Shown here: positions 30,374 to 39,908 of the stretch, in pieces
How the letters are laid out: each line of letters starts with the position of its first letter
How positions within the stretch are numbered: the first letter of the stretch is position 1
NCBI GenBank assembly: GCA_023284085.1
Contig: JAKVHY010000018.1
Coordinates: 50,752-114,751 of the forward strand
Reading direction: 5' to 3'
DNA from: Shewanella benthica
Lineage (GTDB): Bacteria; Pseudomonadota; Gammaproteobacteria; Enterobacterales; Shewanellaceae
Length of the DNA: 64,000 bases
Position numbers and translations under genes: made by a program
The notes under the pieces: model-generated
Seen by the model: the letters and a program-made list of their open reading frames with translations, nothing else
What the model was told of the DNA's origin: nothing
Database searches by the model: none

Positions 30374-30406
30374 AAAAACCCGGCAATAACATTGCCGGGT
30401 TTTTTA
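30374..30406 (+). terminator. Intrinsic terminator of the RND operon
   Basis: Stem AACCCGGCAAT / ATTGCCGGGTT followed by a T run, about 30 bp after the stop codon. Confidence 0.88.
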
Positions 30407-30531
30407 TTGGGAGCAAACTTAGCTACACCTCAGGATAAACATTAGTTAACTGTTTTTGTTACCGTGGGTGATATACCTTATCCGTACTGGCTTAAAAAAG
30501 GATATCGATTAATTAAGGAGAGAAGTACTTT

Positions 30532-30963
30532 ATGGATAATCAACACTATGCAGGACTTAGAATAAGGTTTGTAGCTGCACTCATTGATCTTGTTATCATG
30601 ATCCCCCTAGTCTATCTTCCTTTAAGCCTGATCTATGGCGGCGAATATTGGGAGGGCGAGCAAGCCTTATATGGCTTCTGGGATCTCTTTTTAGGCTATG
30701 TGCTACCTTTTATCGCCACGATTTTCTTCTGGTTGAAATACCTAGGTACGCCAGGAAAGATGATCACTAAGCTAAAAGTGGTCGATGCAGAAACAGGTAA
30801 CAAACTCACATTTATTCAAGCACTAGGGCGATACTTTGGGTATGTCCTTGCAGCACTTCCTTGCTTTATTGGTCTAATCTGGATTGGGTTAGATGAAAGG
30901 AAGCAGGGGTGGCACGATAAGTTAGCTAAAACTGTGGTCATCCGAAACACCGAAAGGGCATGA
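30532..30963 (+). CDS. RDD family membrane protein
   Basis: 143 residues with three to four membrane helices. AGLRIRFVAALIDLVI carries the family R-x(n)-D pattern in the first helix, and TPGKMITKLKVVDAETG with the C-terminal DERKQGWHDKLAKTVVI are typical of RDD proteins (compare YckC). Role of the family is poorly defined; some act in Na+ or Li+ export. A 15-bp gap links it to the lipase gene downstream. Confidence 0.8.
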   Translation: MDNQHYAGLRIRFVAALIDLVIMIPLVYLPLSLIYGGEYWEGEQALYGFWDLFLGYVLPFIATIFFWLKYLGTPGKMITKLKVVDAETGNKLTFIQALGRYFGYVLAALPCFIGLIWIGLDERKQGWHDKLAKTVVIRNTERA

Positions 30964-30978
30964 GGTTGGTATTTTAAG

Positions 30979-31962
30979 ATGAAACTCGCACTTCTGCTCT
31001 CAATATTCCTACTAAGTGCTGCTTCTACTCATTCGTTTGCTGACGAATGCGTGGTGCTGCTTCATGGCTTAGGTCGCAGTGCCGCCTCAATGGAAAAGCT
31101 GGAAGACAGGTTAAAAGAACATGGCTATGTGGTGGCTAACATCGATTACCCTTCCCGAAAGATGTCAATTGAATCTCTGGCTAAGATTGCAGTAATGGAA
31201 GGATTGGAAACATGCGCCAAAGCAAAAGCGAGCCAAATTAACTTTGTGACTCACTCATTGGGGGGGATTTTAGTCAGGCAGTATTATACCATTCCATATA
31301 AGTATCTGGTCAGTTCAGAGACTCTCAGCTTTTTCAATTCAAGGCACATTGATGAGGAAATGGTTATTCCCTTTTAAGTCAATGCAACACAGAAGTGGAA
31401 ACACTGAGAGCCTCACGCAGTGCGGGTTTCAAAGCCCTTTATGCTACGTTGAATGTTTTCGATATAGAATAACTATTAGCTTCAAACATTCGCCTTGCCT
31501 ACAGTGCTTTGAACTCCCGCTGAATGATCAGATACTTACTCGGAATGGTATTATAGCCAACATAGCGCAAGTGCTGTTAATCGAGTCGTGATGTTAGGCC
31601 CGCCAAATCAAGGTAGTGAGATTGTAGATAAGCTTGGTTCAATACCTGGATATGAGCTGATCACTGGAGAGGCTGGGACTCAGCTTGGTACCGATCCTTA
31701 CAGTATTCCTAGCCAGCTTGGAGCGGTGAATTTCGATTTAGGTGTGATTGCAGGTACGCAATCGATTAACTTGATTATGTCTAGCATGTTACCTAATCCT
31801 GATGACGGAAAGGTTTCTGTAGCATCGACTAAAGTGAAGGGAATGAATGATTTTGTTGCATTGCCAACGATACACTCGCATATGATGAAAAATGATGCTG
31901 TGATCAATGAAGTTATAAATTTTCTCCTCCACGGCAGGTTTAATCAAGGTCAACAGCAATAA
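30979..31962 (+). pseudogene. Alpha/beta hydrolase (lipase) gene split by a MITE-like insertion
   Basis: The 5' part (30979-31286) encodes a signal peptide (cleaved near SFA-DEC), ECVVLLHGLGRSA (oxyanion-hole HG) and THSLGGILVRQYY (G-x-S-x-G-type nucleophile elbow, here H-S-L-G-G). The frame then runs into a 264-bp element and stops at 31377. The rest of the same protein resumes at 31551 (tat agc caa cat agc ... gtc gtg atg) as RVVMLGPPNQGSEIVDKL and continues to the stop at 31962, including a HSHM His region. Removing the element and one TTA copy restores a single open frame of about 239 codons. A separate translation from the ATG near 31591 would lack the nucleophile. Confidence 0.85.
31287..31550. 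mobile_element. MITE-like element, 264 bp, inside the lipase gene
   Basis: Terminal inverted repeats begin with a perfect TACCATTCC / GGAATGGTA and extend for about 27 bp with few mismatches (TAAGTATCTG(G/A)TCA inside). The flanks carry a 3-bp direct duplication TTA (31284-31286 and 31551-31553). No transposase frame is inside, so it would be moved in trans. A fragment of the same family sits at 11363-11400. Confidence 0.82.
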
Positions 31963-32052
31963 ACTCTCGCTTTCCCCTAAAGCAACGAAGTCGCGCCCTG
32001 GTAGGGCTGCGGACCTCGTCTTAGCTTTCCTCTTAAAACCTAGAACTTTCTT

Positions 32053-33669
32053 CTACGGCGTATAGTAAGTCGCTGCGCCTGGTCCCACAGGCATCTCCAA
32101 TACGAACACCCAAAGGAAGAAGAACAGTGTCCAACCGATAAAGAACACGATGGAATATGGCAGCATGGTGGCGATAAGCGTGCCTATGCCTAAGTTCTTT
32201 TTGTACTGGGAAGCGACCGCGAGGATTAGACCGAAGTAGCTCATCATTGGCGTTATTAAGTTAGTCACAGAATCACCGATCCTATAGGCCGCCTGGATGG
32301 TTTCCGGGGCATATCCAATCAGCATCAGCATGGGCACGAAGATGGGGGCCGTTACTGCCCATTGAGCCGAGGCGCTACCTAACATCAGGTTGATGACACC
32401 ACACATCATGATGAATAGCAGAAACACTAAGGGACCGGTCAGGCCGATGGCACTGAGCGCGTCGGCGCCGGAAACGGCCAGCACTGCGCCTAAGTTAGTC
32501 CACTTGAAGAAGGCGACAAACTGCGAGGCGAAGAAGACCAGCACTATGTACATGCCCATGGAACTCATGCTGTGGGACATGGCGTCGATGACATCTTTAT
32601 CGCGCTTCATGGTGCCGACGACTTTACCGTAGACCAGACCTGGTATGGCAAAACAGATAAAGATAAAGGCGACGATCCCTTTAAGGAAAGGGGAGTCGGC
32701 CACTAAGCCTGTTTGTGGATTTCTCAGCGGTGCACCTTCCGGTACTATGGTTAGTGCTAGTAATGCAGTAAGTAATAGTATGGCAATTCCCGCGGCTTTG
32801 AGGCCACGCTTCTCCAGAGCGCTGACTGAGTCCATCTTCTGATGGCTTAAGTCGACAGCGGCTTCACTGGCATCATATTTACCTAGCTTAGGCTCGACAA
32901 TCTTCTCGGTGACAAGTGCACCTAAGATAGTAATGAGAAAGGTAGAGACGAACATGAAGTACCAGTTGGATTCCGGCCCAACCGTGTATACAGGGTCGAT
33001 CATCTGAGCCGCTGCCTCTGTGATACCAGAGAGTAGCGGATCGACTGTGCCTAAGAGTAAGTTGGCACTATAACCACCGGATACCCCGGCGAAAGCCGCG
33101 GCAAGCCCCGCAAGTGGATGACGTCCCAGAGAGTGGAAGATCATCGCCGCCATGGGAATGAGGACCACGTAACCTAGCTCTGAAGCTGTATTTGATATGA
33201 TGCCAGCGAAGACTATGGTCAAGGTAACCAGACGCTTAGATGTGCCCATTACCAGAGAGCGCATCGCTGCCGAAAGCATGCCTGAGCGCTCGGCAATTCC
33301 CACACCTAGCAGGGCTACCAGTACGGTACCCAGCGGGGTGAAACCGGTGAAGTTCGTCACCAGGTTTGAGACGATCATTCTCAAACCTTCGGCGTTCATC
33401 AAGCTGACAACATGAATGAGCCCATCTTCACTGCGTCCCGATGAGCCTACTGGACGAGGGTCCGTAATTGAAAGTTCGAAATAACCAGCGATGCCGCTGA
33501 TAACGATAACAGCCATACAGAACATGGCAAATAGTGTGATGGGATGAGGGAGTAGATTACCTAATCGCTCGACAATATTGAGAAAACGCACAAAAGCGCC
33601 GCTCTGCCCCCCAGATGATCCCGATGATTTGAGAGGCATATCTATGCTCTCATCTTTATTCAAACCCAT
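32053..33669 (-). CDS. AbgT-family transporter
   Basis: 538 residues with about twelve membrane helices. The family pattern includes NLLPHPITLFAMFC, FTGFTPLGTVLVALLGVGIAERSG, GGYSANLLLGTVDPLLSGITEAAAQ and SVTNLITPMMSYFGLILA. AbgT proteins import p-aminobenzoyl-glutamate or, in other members (MtrF, YdaH), export sulfonamides/pABA with protons. No abgAB hydrolase genes are adjacent, so the export role is equally possible. Single gene by spacing. Confidence 0.88.
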   Translation of the reverse strand: MGLNKDESIDMPLKSSGSSGGQSGAFVRFLNIVERLGNLLPHPITLFAMFCMAVIVISGIAGYFELSITDPRPVGSSGRSEDGLIHVVSLMNAEGLRMIVSNLVTNFTGFTPLGTVLVALLGVGIAERSGMLSAAMRSLVMGTSKRLVTLTIVFAGIISNTASELGYVVLIPMAAMIFHSLGRHPLAGLAAAFAGVSGGYSANLLLGTVDPLLSGITEAAAQMIDPVYTVGPESNWYFMFVSTFLITILGALVTEKIVEPKLGKYDASEAAVDLSHQKMDSVSALEKRGLKAAGIAILLLTALLALTIVPEGAPLRNPQTGLVADSPFLKGIVAFIFICFAIPGLVYGKVVGTMKRDKDVIDAMSHSMSSMGMYIVLVFFASQFVAFFKWTNLGAVLAVSGADALSAIGLTGPLVFLLFIMMCGVINLMLGSASAQWAVTAPIFVPMLMLIGYAPETIQAAYRIGDSVTNLITPMMSYFGLILAVASQYKKNLGIGTLIATMLPYSIVFFIGWTLFFFLWVFVLEMPVGPGAATYYTP

Positions 33670-33808
33670 ACCCTTATTCCTTCAATGTTGGCCTCTATGG
33701 ACCTTTTTCCGCCACTTTGTAGCTGGTTTTTTTTGGTTTTTAGACTCGAGATTTCCGAGTGGACCGGTAATAGTGTCTTATTAGGTTTAACTGAAGCTTA
33801 ATTTGAGG

Positions 33809-33837
33809 CAAAAAAATGGACCCAAGTATGGGTCCAA
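33809..33837 (-). terminator. Terminator-like hairpin (minus strand)
   Basis: Stem TGGACCCA / TGGGTCCA (33817-33824 with 33829-33836), then seven Ts on the minus strand. It lies upstream of abgT, so it would end a transcript that starts farther right. Confidence 0.65.
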
Positions 33838-34011
33838 AAGGGATATTTGATTTGCACTTGCACTAACAATTAAAAATTAGAAAAGTAACAAGCAGTTCGA
33901 ACATATGGGGTCATGTTCTCGCCGTTGCTTGATTGCTAATATAACAAGGTACTGCTGTACAGAAACTGAATGATAAAGTTATTAAACTCAGCAGCTTCAT
34001 TAAATTTTAGG

Positions 34012-34038
34012 CAAAAAAAAGCCTCTATTCTAAGAGGC
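34012..34038 (-). terminator. Second terminator-like hairpin (minus strand)
   Basis: Stem GCCTCT / AGAGGC (34021-34026 with 34033-34038) followed by eight Ts on the minus strand. No gene on that strand precedes it. Confidence 0.6.
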
Positions 34039-34720
34039 AAAAGGGTTCTATGTGTTCTTAACAACTAGTTTGGTGCTTAAGAACTGGTTGTTAGGATTCT
34101 TTCCGGCAAAGGGGGTTAAATCCAGGGAGAATTATTAACACCGTTTGCTTAACAACTAATCTACTCGATCTTATCTGTATGAATGCTGAATCATGATTAA
34201 GAGAGTGCGAAATTGTTATTTCCAAATGTACATCTTTCCATTGATGGGCTACTCCCCTTCCGCTTTACACAGATTTCCTCATCAAAAGTCTGAAAAGGTG
34301 CCTACCATCAGTCAATACTTACCCTAATGATAGTAATTTAGAGTCAGTTACGCACAAACCCCCGAGTTCTACCTAGTTTTCTGAGTGGCTGTCTATTTTT
34401 TACCATGACTGATGATTTGTTTTTATAAGTTAAATCAACGTCTTTGATGAAATATATAAATTTTGTAAATTTAGTGACCTATTTATTAGCTTTAATCATT
34501 ATTTGAGCGAATACCTTGGCGTTTTACTAAGTTTAGTCGATTGAAAGCACGATAAATATCCAGACTTTCTTAAAATAGTGCAATAAGCACTCTCTCTTTC
34601 TTCATTAGAGCTTTATATAAATGTATGGAAATAGTGGGAAAAATAGGTGAGAGTAGAGGGTTAAAGCTTAATCAAAAAAGCTGAATAAATTGTCGCGAAA
34701 AAAAATAATAAGGACATGAG

Positions 34721-35290
34721 ATGGAAGGATTGTTGTTAGCTGTGGGATTAGTAGTGATTATCGCCTACCTTTGGTATGTCAGTCTGGTGAAAAAGCGTAA
34801 TACGGGTCGTGAAGCCTTGTCAGGTATCGATGTGCAGATCAAGAAACGTTCAAATCTGGTGCCCAATATTTTGAAAATAGCTCAAAAATTTATGCAGCAT
34901 GAGAAAACTCTGCTCACAGACATCACTGAGTTAAGGGCGCAGGCAACCAAGTCATATGACACCAATGATGTTGCCCAGATAAGGGAGCATCTTGCCGTTG
35001 CCGAACAGCTTAATAACAAGATGGGCCAACTGATGATCAACGTTGAAGCATACCCTGAGCTTAAGTCAGACAATACCATGCTACAGGCTATGCAAACTTA
35101 TAACGAAGTCGAGGCCCATATCTCGGCTGCGCGTCGTTTCTATAATGCCGCAGTCACTGAGCTGAATAATGCGGTTGAGATTTTCCCTGGCTCTATCATA
35201 GCCTCTATGGCAAATATCAAAATTATGCCTTTCTATGAAGCCGATGAGGCCTCGAAAGCGTCTATTGATGCGACTGATTTTCTTAAATAA
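34721..35290 (+). CDS. LemA family protein
   Basis: 189 residues: one N-terminal membrane helix (residues 2-20), then a long helical bundle with the family stretch IDVQIKKRSNLVPNILKIAQKFMQHEK and the AARRFYNAAVTELNNAVEIFPGS region. LemA proteins are membrane-anchored with unknown molecular role. RBS AAGGACATGAG precedes the ATG. Leads a three-gene set with the DUF3137 protein and a lytic transglycosylase. Confidence 0.88.
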   Translation: MEGLLLAVGLVVIIAYLWYVSLVKKRNTGREALSGIDVQIKKRSNLVPNILKIAQKFMQHEKTLLTDITELRAQATKSYDTNDVAQIREHLAVAEQLNNKMGQLMINVEAYPELKSDNTMLQAMQTYNEVEAHISAARRFYNAAVTELNNAVEIFPGSIIASMANIKIMPFYEADEASKASIDATDFLK

Positions 35291-35348
35291 TATGATGTTG
35301 CGGTCTCTCTGACCGCATTCCTTCCCCTGTGAATTAGTCTGATATTAA

Positions 35349-36359
35349 ATGAATATAGTCAGTTTTATTTTGGGTGCTGCCATTAAGCCTAAACGGCAAT
35401 CACAACGGCTGGTGGCTGTTCGTGGTGAGATTGAATCGTTAAGAGCCCATTATAATGAGTATATCGAGCCACTAACCCGTAAGTTTGAGAATCGTCGAGT
35501 GGCTTGCCTGAAAGCTATTAGGCAGCGTATCTATATGAGTGTAATCATTTTTTTGGTGATTGTTCTCGTTGTCTATCTGTTTGATACCCGTCAACGGCTG
35601 GATATTCCCTGGTTTCTGTATCTTCTGCCAGCCCTGCCACTGTTCTGGTGGTCAAGCAGACCCGTTAAGCGTTATAAGAGTGACGTTAAAGAGCAGGTAT
35701 TCCCTAAAATCTTTAGTTATTTTGGTGATGACTTCATTTTTAGCCCGACTCATAGCATGAGTCTGCCAGTACTCAAGCGATCCAAGCTACTTCCCCACTA
35801 TGACGATGCTAAATTTGATGATTATGTTCAGGGCACTTATAAGGGAGTGGAGATCGCGATAAATGAGCTGCAGCTGACCAAAGAGGTGAGGAGGGATAAA
35901 CGTACCGACACTGAGACTGTATTTAGAGGCGTGATGGTTCAACTCAGCAGTCATAAGAAGTTTAATGGCCACACTGTTGTGGTGAAAGCCCGTGGTGGCC
36001 TGATCAATTTCCTGTCTGATTCATTTAACAGCCTTTCCCGAGTCAAGCTGGAAGACCCGAGGTTCGAGCAGCGATTCGATGTATTTTCTTCGGATCAGAT
36101 CGAAGCGAGATACTTGCTCACTGTGAGTTTTATGGAGCGCTTGCAGGAATTGGCCAGCAGTTTCACTGGTAAGATACAGTGTGCCTTCTATGATGATAAG
36201 CTACTCATCATGCTTGCCAGTCGCGATAACCGATTCGAGTTAGGCTCTATCTTCAATGGTGCCACTTTCGAATACGAGTTCAGTCAAATTAATAAAGAGA
36301 TGCAGCAGCTGTTTGCTATGATAGAAGTACTTAAACTCGACGAGTACACAGGACTCTAG
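35349..36359 (+). CDS. DUF3137 domain membrane protein
   Basis: 336 residues with two adjacent membrane helices (about 63-80 and 86-105) followed by a large cytoplasmic domain with FDDYVQGTYKGVEIAINELQL and FRGVMVQLSSHKKFNGHTVV. This matches the DUF3137 family, commonly paired with LemA genes. Its stop codon TAG is directly followed by the ATG of the next gene. Function unknown. Confidence 0.75.
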   Translation: MNIVSFILGAAIKPKRQSQRLVAVRGEIESLRAHYNEYIEPLTRKFENRRVACLKAIRQRIYMSVIIFLVIVLVVYLFDTRQRLDIPWFLYLLPALPLFWWSSRPVKRYKSDVKEQVFPKIFSYFGDDFIFSPTHSMSLPVLKRSKLLPHYDDAKFDDYVQGTYKGVEIAINELQLTKEVRRDKRTDTETVFRGVMVQLSSHKKFNGHTVVVKARGGLINFLSDSFNSLSRVKLEDPRFEQRFDVFSSDQIEARYLLTVSFMERLQELASSFTGKIQCAFYDDKLLIMLASRDNRFELGSIFNGATFEYEFSQINKEMQQLFAMIEVLKLDEYTGL

Positions 36360-37370
36360 ATGATAAAAAGGTGTGGGAACTCAATGGAAGGAGAGCAGGG
36401 ACATCGGTGTTTGATAACATTTTTCCTCTTGAGTCTCATCACAGGTATCTTGCTGCTCGTGAGCCCAGTTCAGGCGGGGGATGGGGCCGAACTAGAACTA
36501 CAACCACAGTTACAATCACAGCAGAAGCCTCATTATAAGGCTAGTTACTCAGAAACCGGGCTGGTTGTGACTCAGAACATCAGTGAAAAAACTCGCTTTA
36601 ATGAAGCAACGGATACTGGTTCAACGGGTACTCAGAGTTCGGCAACGTGGGTAAAAAGCGTTAATTCGACCGGTGCTGTAATTTTGACAGCAGCTTACAA
36701 TAGTAAGCCTCATATGCTGGATAACAACAGCCTTATTCAAGCACCAAGCACACCCATACCCAGCTATTTACAGCCAAGCACCTCGAAGACTGGGGTGTTA
36801 TCGACTGGCGTAACCGGGAATGGCAGCGAGCAACTTAAAGTCTATCGGTATGAACAAGCCAATGGCGTGATGGTTTTTGCAGATCATGCACCGGGTGGCA
36901 ATGATTATCAGGTGCTGCTTTATGACTGCTACGCCTGCCGTCCTGACTCAGATCTGGATTGGCGTAGGATGCCACTGTTTTCCCATGACTATGATGAATT
37001 GATTGGCCAAGCGGCTAAGAGACACAAGCTGGATCCGGCGCTTATTCGCGCGGTGATCCACGCAGAATCTGCCTTCAATGTGTTTGCCCTGTCTCGTACT
37101 GGAGCCATGGGATTGATGCAGTTGATGCCGGAAACCGCCAAAGAGTTAGGCGTGATTAATGCCTTTAAACCGGATCAAAACATAGATGGTGGCGCAAAAT
37201 ATCTGGCTCAGATGCTAAAGCGCTTCGATGGTGACATTGAGCTCGCCTGCGCCGCCTATAATGCAGGCCCTAGCACGGTTATTAATTACAATGGAGTTCC
37301 ACCTTACCCAGAGACCCAAGCCTATGTAAAACGAGTCAAAATTCTGTTACAACGATATCGTAAATCCTAG
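36360..37370 (+). CDS. Periplasmic lytic transglycosylase (SLT domain)
   Basis: 336 residues. Signal peptide (FFLLSLITGILLLVSPVQA), a low-complexity Ser/Thr/Gln linker (about 45-155), a short DUF4124-like beta segment (VYRYEQANGVMVFADHAPG), then a C-terminal SLT domain with IHAESAFN (catalytic Glu near 236), GLMQLMPETAKELGV and AYNAGPSTV. It cleaves murein glycan strands to anhydro-muropeptides. Alternative start at ATG 36384 would keep the signal peptide. Immediately downstream of the DUF3137 gene, so co-transcribed. Confidence 0.88.
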   Translation: MIKRCGNSMEGEQGHRCLITFFLLSLITGILLLVSPVQAGDGAELELQPQLQSQQKPHYKASYSETGLVVTQNISEKTRFNEATDTGSTGTQSSATWVKSVNSTGAVILTAAYNSKPHMLDNNSLIQAPSTPIPSYLQPSTSKTGVLSTGVTGNGSEQLKVYRYEQANGVMVFADHAPGGNDYQVLLYDCYACRPDSDLDWRRMPLFSHDYDELIGQAAKRHKLDPALIRAVIHAESAFNVFALSRTGAMGLMQLMPETAKELGVINAFKPDQNIDGGAKYLAQMLKRFDGDIELACAAYNAGPSTVINYNGVPPYPETQAYVKRVKILLQRYRKS

Positions 37371-37402
37371 TTCCTAGTTCCTAGGTTCTAGACTCTAGGA
37401 AC
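37362..37402. repeat. CTAG-rich tandem/inverted repeat at a convergent gene junction
   Basis: Three repeats of TTCCTAG and the inverse CTAGGAAC form an imperfect palindrome that supplies the end of both convergent genes (stops at 37368-37370 plus, 37381-37383 minus). Confidence 0.6.
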
Positions 37403-38820
37403 TGATTAACCTCGCGATCATTATCTGCTTTCAGATGATGCCAAACCATAGGCGCGACTATGATAAACATCAGCACATTAGAGATTGGCATGGCGAGCCA
37501 TACGCCTTTGACACCGAGCCAAGGTGGCAAGAAGTAGAGGAAGGGAAGTTGGATTAACATATTACCTATGGATATTCCTAGCGCCTTCTTTCCCTGATTG
37601 ACAGCCATGAAAAACATGATAGCTAACACCAGGTAGCCATCGAGAAACATGGCAAACAAGTGTAGCCGTATGCCAGACGTGGCTTCCTGTATCAGGCTGG
37701 TATCCTCTGCGTTAAAGAGTCCAATGATGGTACTCGGGAACAGATTCAAGATGAGTAACCAGGCAATTCCCGCTGTGATGGTGACCTTAGTCGCTAGGAC
37801 TAGCACCTTCTTGATGTTCTCCGTTTGCTTGGCACCGAAGAAATAGCTCACCGGTGGTTGCATTCCTTCCCCTAATCCCTCGGCAACAAAGTAATAGAGC
37901 ACCATTAGGTAGCCGACAATGGCAAAAGCACCTACGGTTATTGGTGAGCCATATTCCATAAATAGGCGGTTATGCAGTGCGAATACGAAGCTGGTGTAGA
38001 GGTACATGACAAAACTTGATGAACCTAAGAGTAATATCTGACTGGCTAATTTTATATCAAACCGCATGTTTGCGAAATTAAGCGTTAAGTTACTGATTTT
38101 TACCTTGGTAAAAGATGATAGAAAATAGATGACTCCACAAGTCGCCACGGCTATCTGGGCCGCAACAGTCGCAATTGCTGCACCGTGAAGCGCCATGTTC
38201 AGCTGTACGATAAAAATATAATCCAGCAAAATATTGAGACATGCTCCCATCACCATCAGGCCAGTGGCTAGGTTTGGGCGCTCATCGTTGCGAATTAAGA
38301 TCGGGATCGCCGAGGCTAGGATGGTAAAAGTGACACTCCAGCTAAAGGGAGCTATGTATTGTTGGGCCAGTATTAAGGTGTTACCCGTTCCGCCTTGTGC
38401 CAGTAATAGGCTGGTTCCGCTCATAAACAACACCAGCGAGCCTAACAGACCGAAACCTATGATGAGGATTGCTGCGGTGGCTAAGGTATAGTTTGTCTTG
38501 AGTGCTTGAGCGAGTGTCCCCTTGCCAGTACTTGTGCTAGCTGAGCCTTGTTTTTGCCCTCGGTTGATTGATAGCAGGCTACCGGAACCCATGCCTATCA
38601 TCAGACCAATGCCGGCAAAGATATAGATGATTGGCCAGGCCATATTGATGCCGGCTAAGCCTTCATAACCCACGTATTGACCGATAAAAATGCCATCGAC
38701 AATCTGATAGAAGCCGTTAACCAACATGGCTGCTACCGACGGAATCGCATAACGCCAGAAGGTGCGGTTAATGCTCTGTTTCGAAGAGTCGGATATTGGA
38801 TGGAGCTGACTGGCCTGCAT
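37381..38820 (-). CDS. MATE-family efflux transporter
   Basis: 479 residues with twelve membrane helices in two homologous halves. The start (FWRYAIPSVAAMLVNGFYQIVDGIFIGQYVG) and GMGSGSLLSINRGQ are typical of the DinF/MepA branch of MATE proteins. Na+- or H+-driven export of cationic drugs is expected. Divergent from a LysR-type gene 147 bp away, which may regulate it. Confidence 0.88.
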   Translation of the reverse strand: MQASQLHPISDSSKQSINRTFWRYAIPSVAAMLVNGFYQIVDGIFIGQYVGYEGLAGINMAWPIIYIFAGIGLMIGMGSGSLLSINRGQKQGSASTSTGKGTLAQALKTNYTLATAAILIIGFGLLGSLVLFMSGTSLLLAQGGTGNTLILAQQYIAPFSWSVTFTILASAIPILIRNDERPNLATGLMVMGACLNILLDYIFIVQLNMALHGAAIATVAAQIAVATCGVIYFLSSFTKVKISNLTLNFANMRFDIKLASQILLLGSSSFVMYLYTSFVFALHNRLFMEYGSPITVGAFAIVGYLMVLYYFVAEGLGEGMQPPVSYFFGAKQTENIKKVLVLATKVTITAGIAWLLILNLFPSTIIGLFNAEDTSLIQEATSGIRLHLFAMFLDGYLVLAIMFFMAVNQGKKALGISIGNMLIQLPFLYFLPPWLGVKGVWLAMPISNVLMFIIVAPMVWHHLKADNDREVNQFLESRT

Positions 38821-38967
38821 AGATCACTTCTGAGTTTTAAGTATGGAATCTGGATGTGGCATTAGGTTATCCTTAATTTTCGGATTGATTAAGTTAGTTT
38901 GTATCCGATAATCGGATGGCTGGCTTATTTAGAGACGATACTAGGATGAGAGAAGAAGGGAGATGAT

Positions 38968-39864
38968 ATGAACTGGACGCTTTATCAGTTGGAAGCCTTT
39001 GTGCTTGCGGTGAACCATGGTTCGTTTTCGGCGGCAGCAAGAAAGCTGGGCAGGGCACAATCCAGGGTCAGTACGGCGATTGCTAATCTGGAGGTCGATC
39101 TGGGATTTGAGTTATTCGATCGCAGTGCTAAATTACCTGTGCTCACTAAGCATGGCGAAGATATGTTTATCCAGGCTCAAGCCGTACTCGAACAGTGCCA
39201 GCGATTGCAATCTCGTGCCATGACGCTCAATACCGGCGAGGAGATCGCGTTAACGGTGGCCATGGATGAAGCGGTTCCGGTTAACGCTTTCGAACTCTTG
39301 TTCGTGCAAGTCGCAATACAATTTCCTCTGCTGAAGTTGACGATTATCAATGGCTCAAGAGATGATATCGCCTCTTGGGTCGATGAAGGTAAGGCCGATA
39401 TGGGCATCGTTTTTCATGTGAGGGAGTTACCGGGTTCATTAGAGTTTATGTCTATCGGCCAATTCAGGCAGTCACTGATAGTGTCTCCTAAACACGCATT
39501 AGCAAAAATTTCGTCTCCAAGCATCGCCGATCTCAATCAATATCGTCAGCTAGTGATCCGTGATCGTGTCGGTGATAGCCAAGCCAAAGCGCTATCGCCG
39601 AACCATTGGTATATCGACAGTTACTATTATATGACGGCACTCGTTATACGTGGCGTTGGCTGGGCACTGGTGCCCGAGCATGTGGTCAGTGCCGAATGGT
39701 ATTCAGGCGATGTTGTCGAACTGTCGACGGAATATATTCCCGATCCTTTATTAGTTGAAATGGGTGTGGTTAATCGCCGAGATAAAGCCTATGGTCCCGT
39801 AATGGAGTGGTTCTTTATCGAAATAGAGTCCATGTTTAAGTCAAATAATCTTCAACAATATTGA
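38968..39864 (+). CDS. LysR-family transcriptional regulator
   Basis: 298 residues: HTH at 1-60 (LYQLEAFVLAVNHGSFSAAARKLGRAQSRVSTAIANLE) and an effector-binding domain. Divergent from the MATE gene and 44 bp ahead of the small NTF2-like gene, so it may control one or both. RBS GGGAGATGAT is present before the ATG. Confidence 0.85.
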   Translation: MNWTLYQLEAFVLAVNHGSFSAAARKLGRAQSRVSTAIANLEVDLGFELFDRSAKLPVLTKHGEDMFIQAQAVLEQCQRLQSRAMTLNTGEEIALTVAMDEAVPVNAFELLFVQVAIQFPLLKLTIINGSRDDIASWVDEGKADMGIVFHVRELPGSLEFMSIGQFRQSLIVSPKHALAKISSPSIADLNQYRQLVIRDRVGDSQAKALSPNHWYIDSYYYMTALVIRGVGWALVPEHVVSAEWYSGDVVELSTEYIPDPLLVEMGVVNRRDKAYGPVMEWFFIEIESMFKSNNLQQY

Positions 39865-39908
39865 TTTGTGGTAAGTTAAGTTTAAGTGTTGAGAGAAGGA
39901 GGGATTGC

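Larger units (their letters stand above)
33670..34720. other. 1-kb gene-free region with structured RNA signals
   Basis: No protein gene was found. It holds the abgT promoter, two minus-strand terminator-like hairpins (33809-33837 and 34012-34038), an inverted repeat TAACAACTAGTT / AACTGGTTGTTA (34059-34070 with 34082-34093) and a further TAACAACTA at about 34151. The right 400 bp is very AT-rich and presumably contains the lemA promoter. Confidence 0.5.

Noticed and set aside
31349..31591. Frame of 80 codons between the lipase halves
   Set aside because: Consists of MITE sequence and has no protein character.
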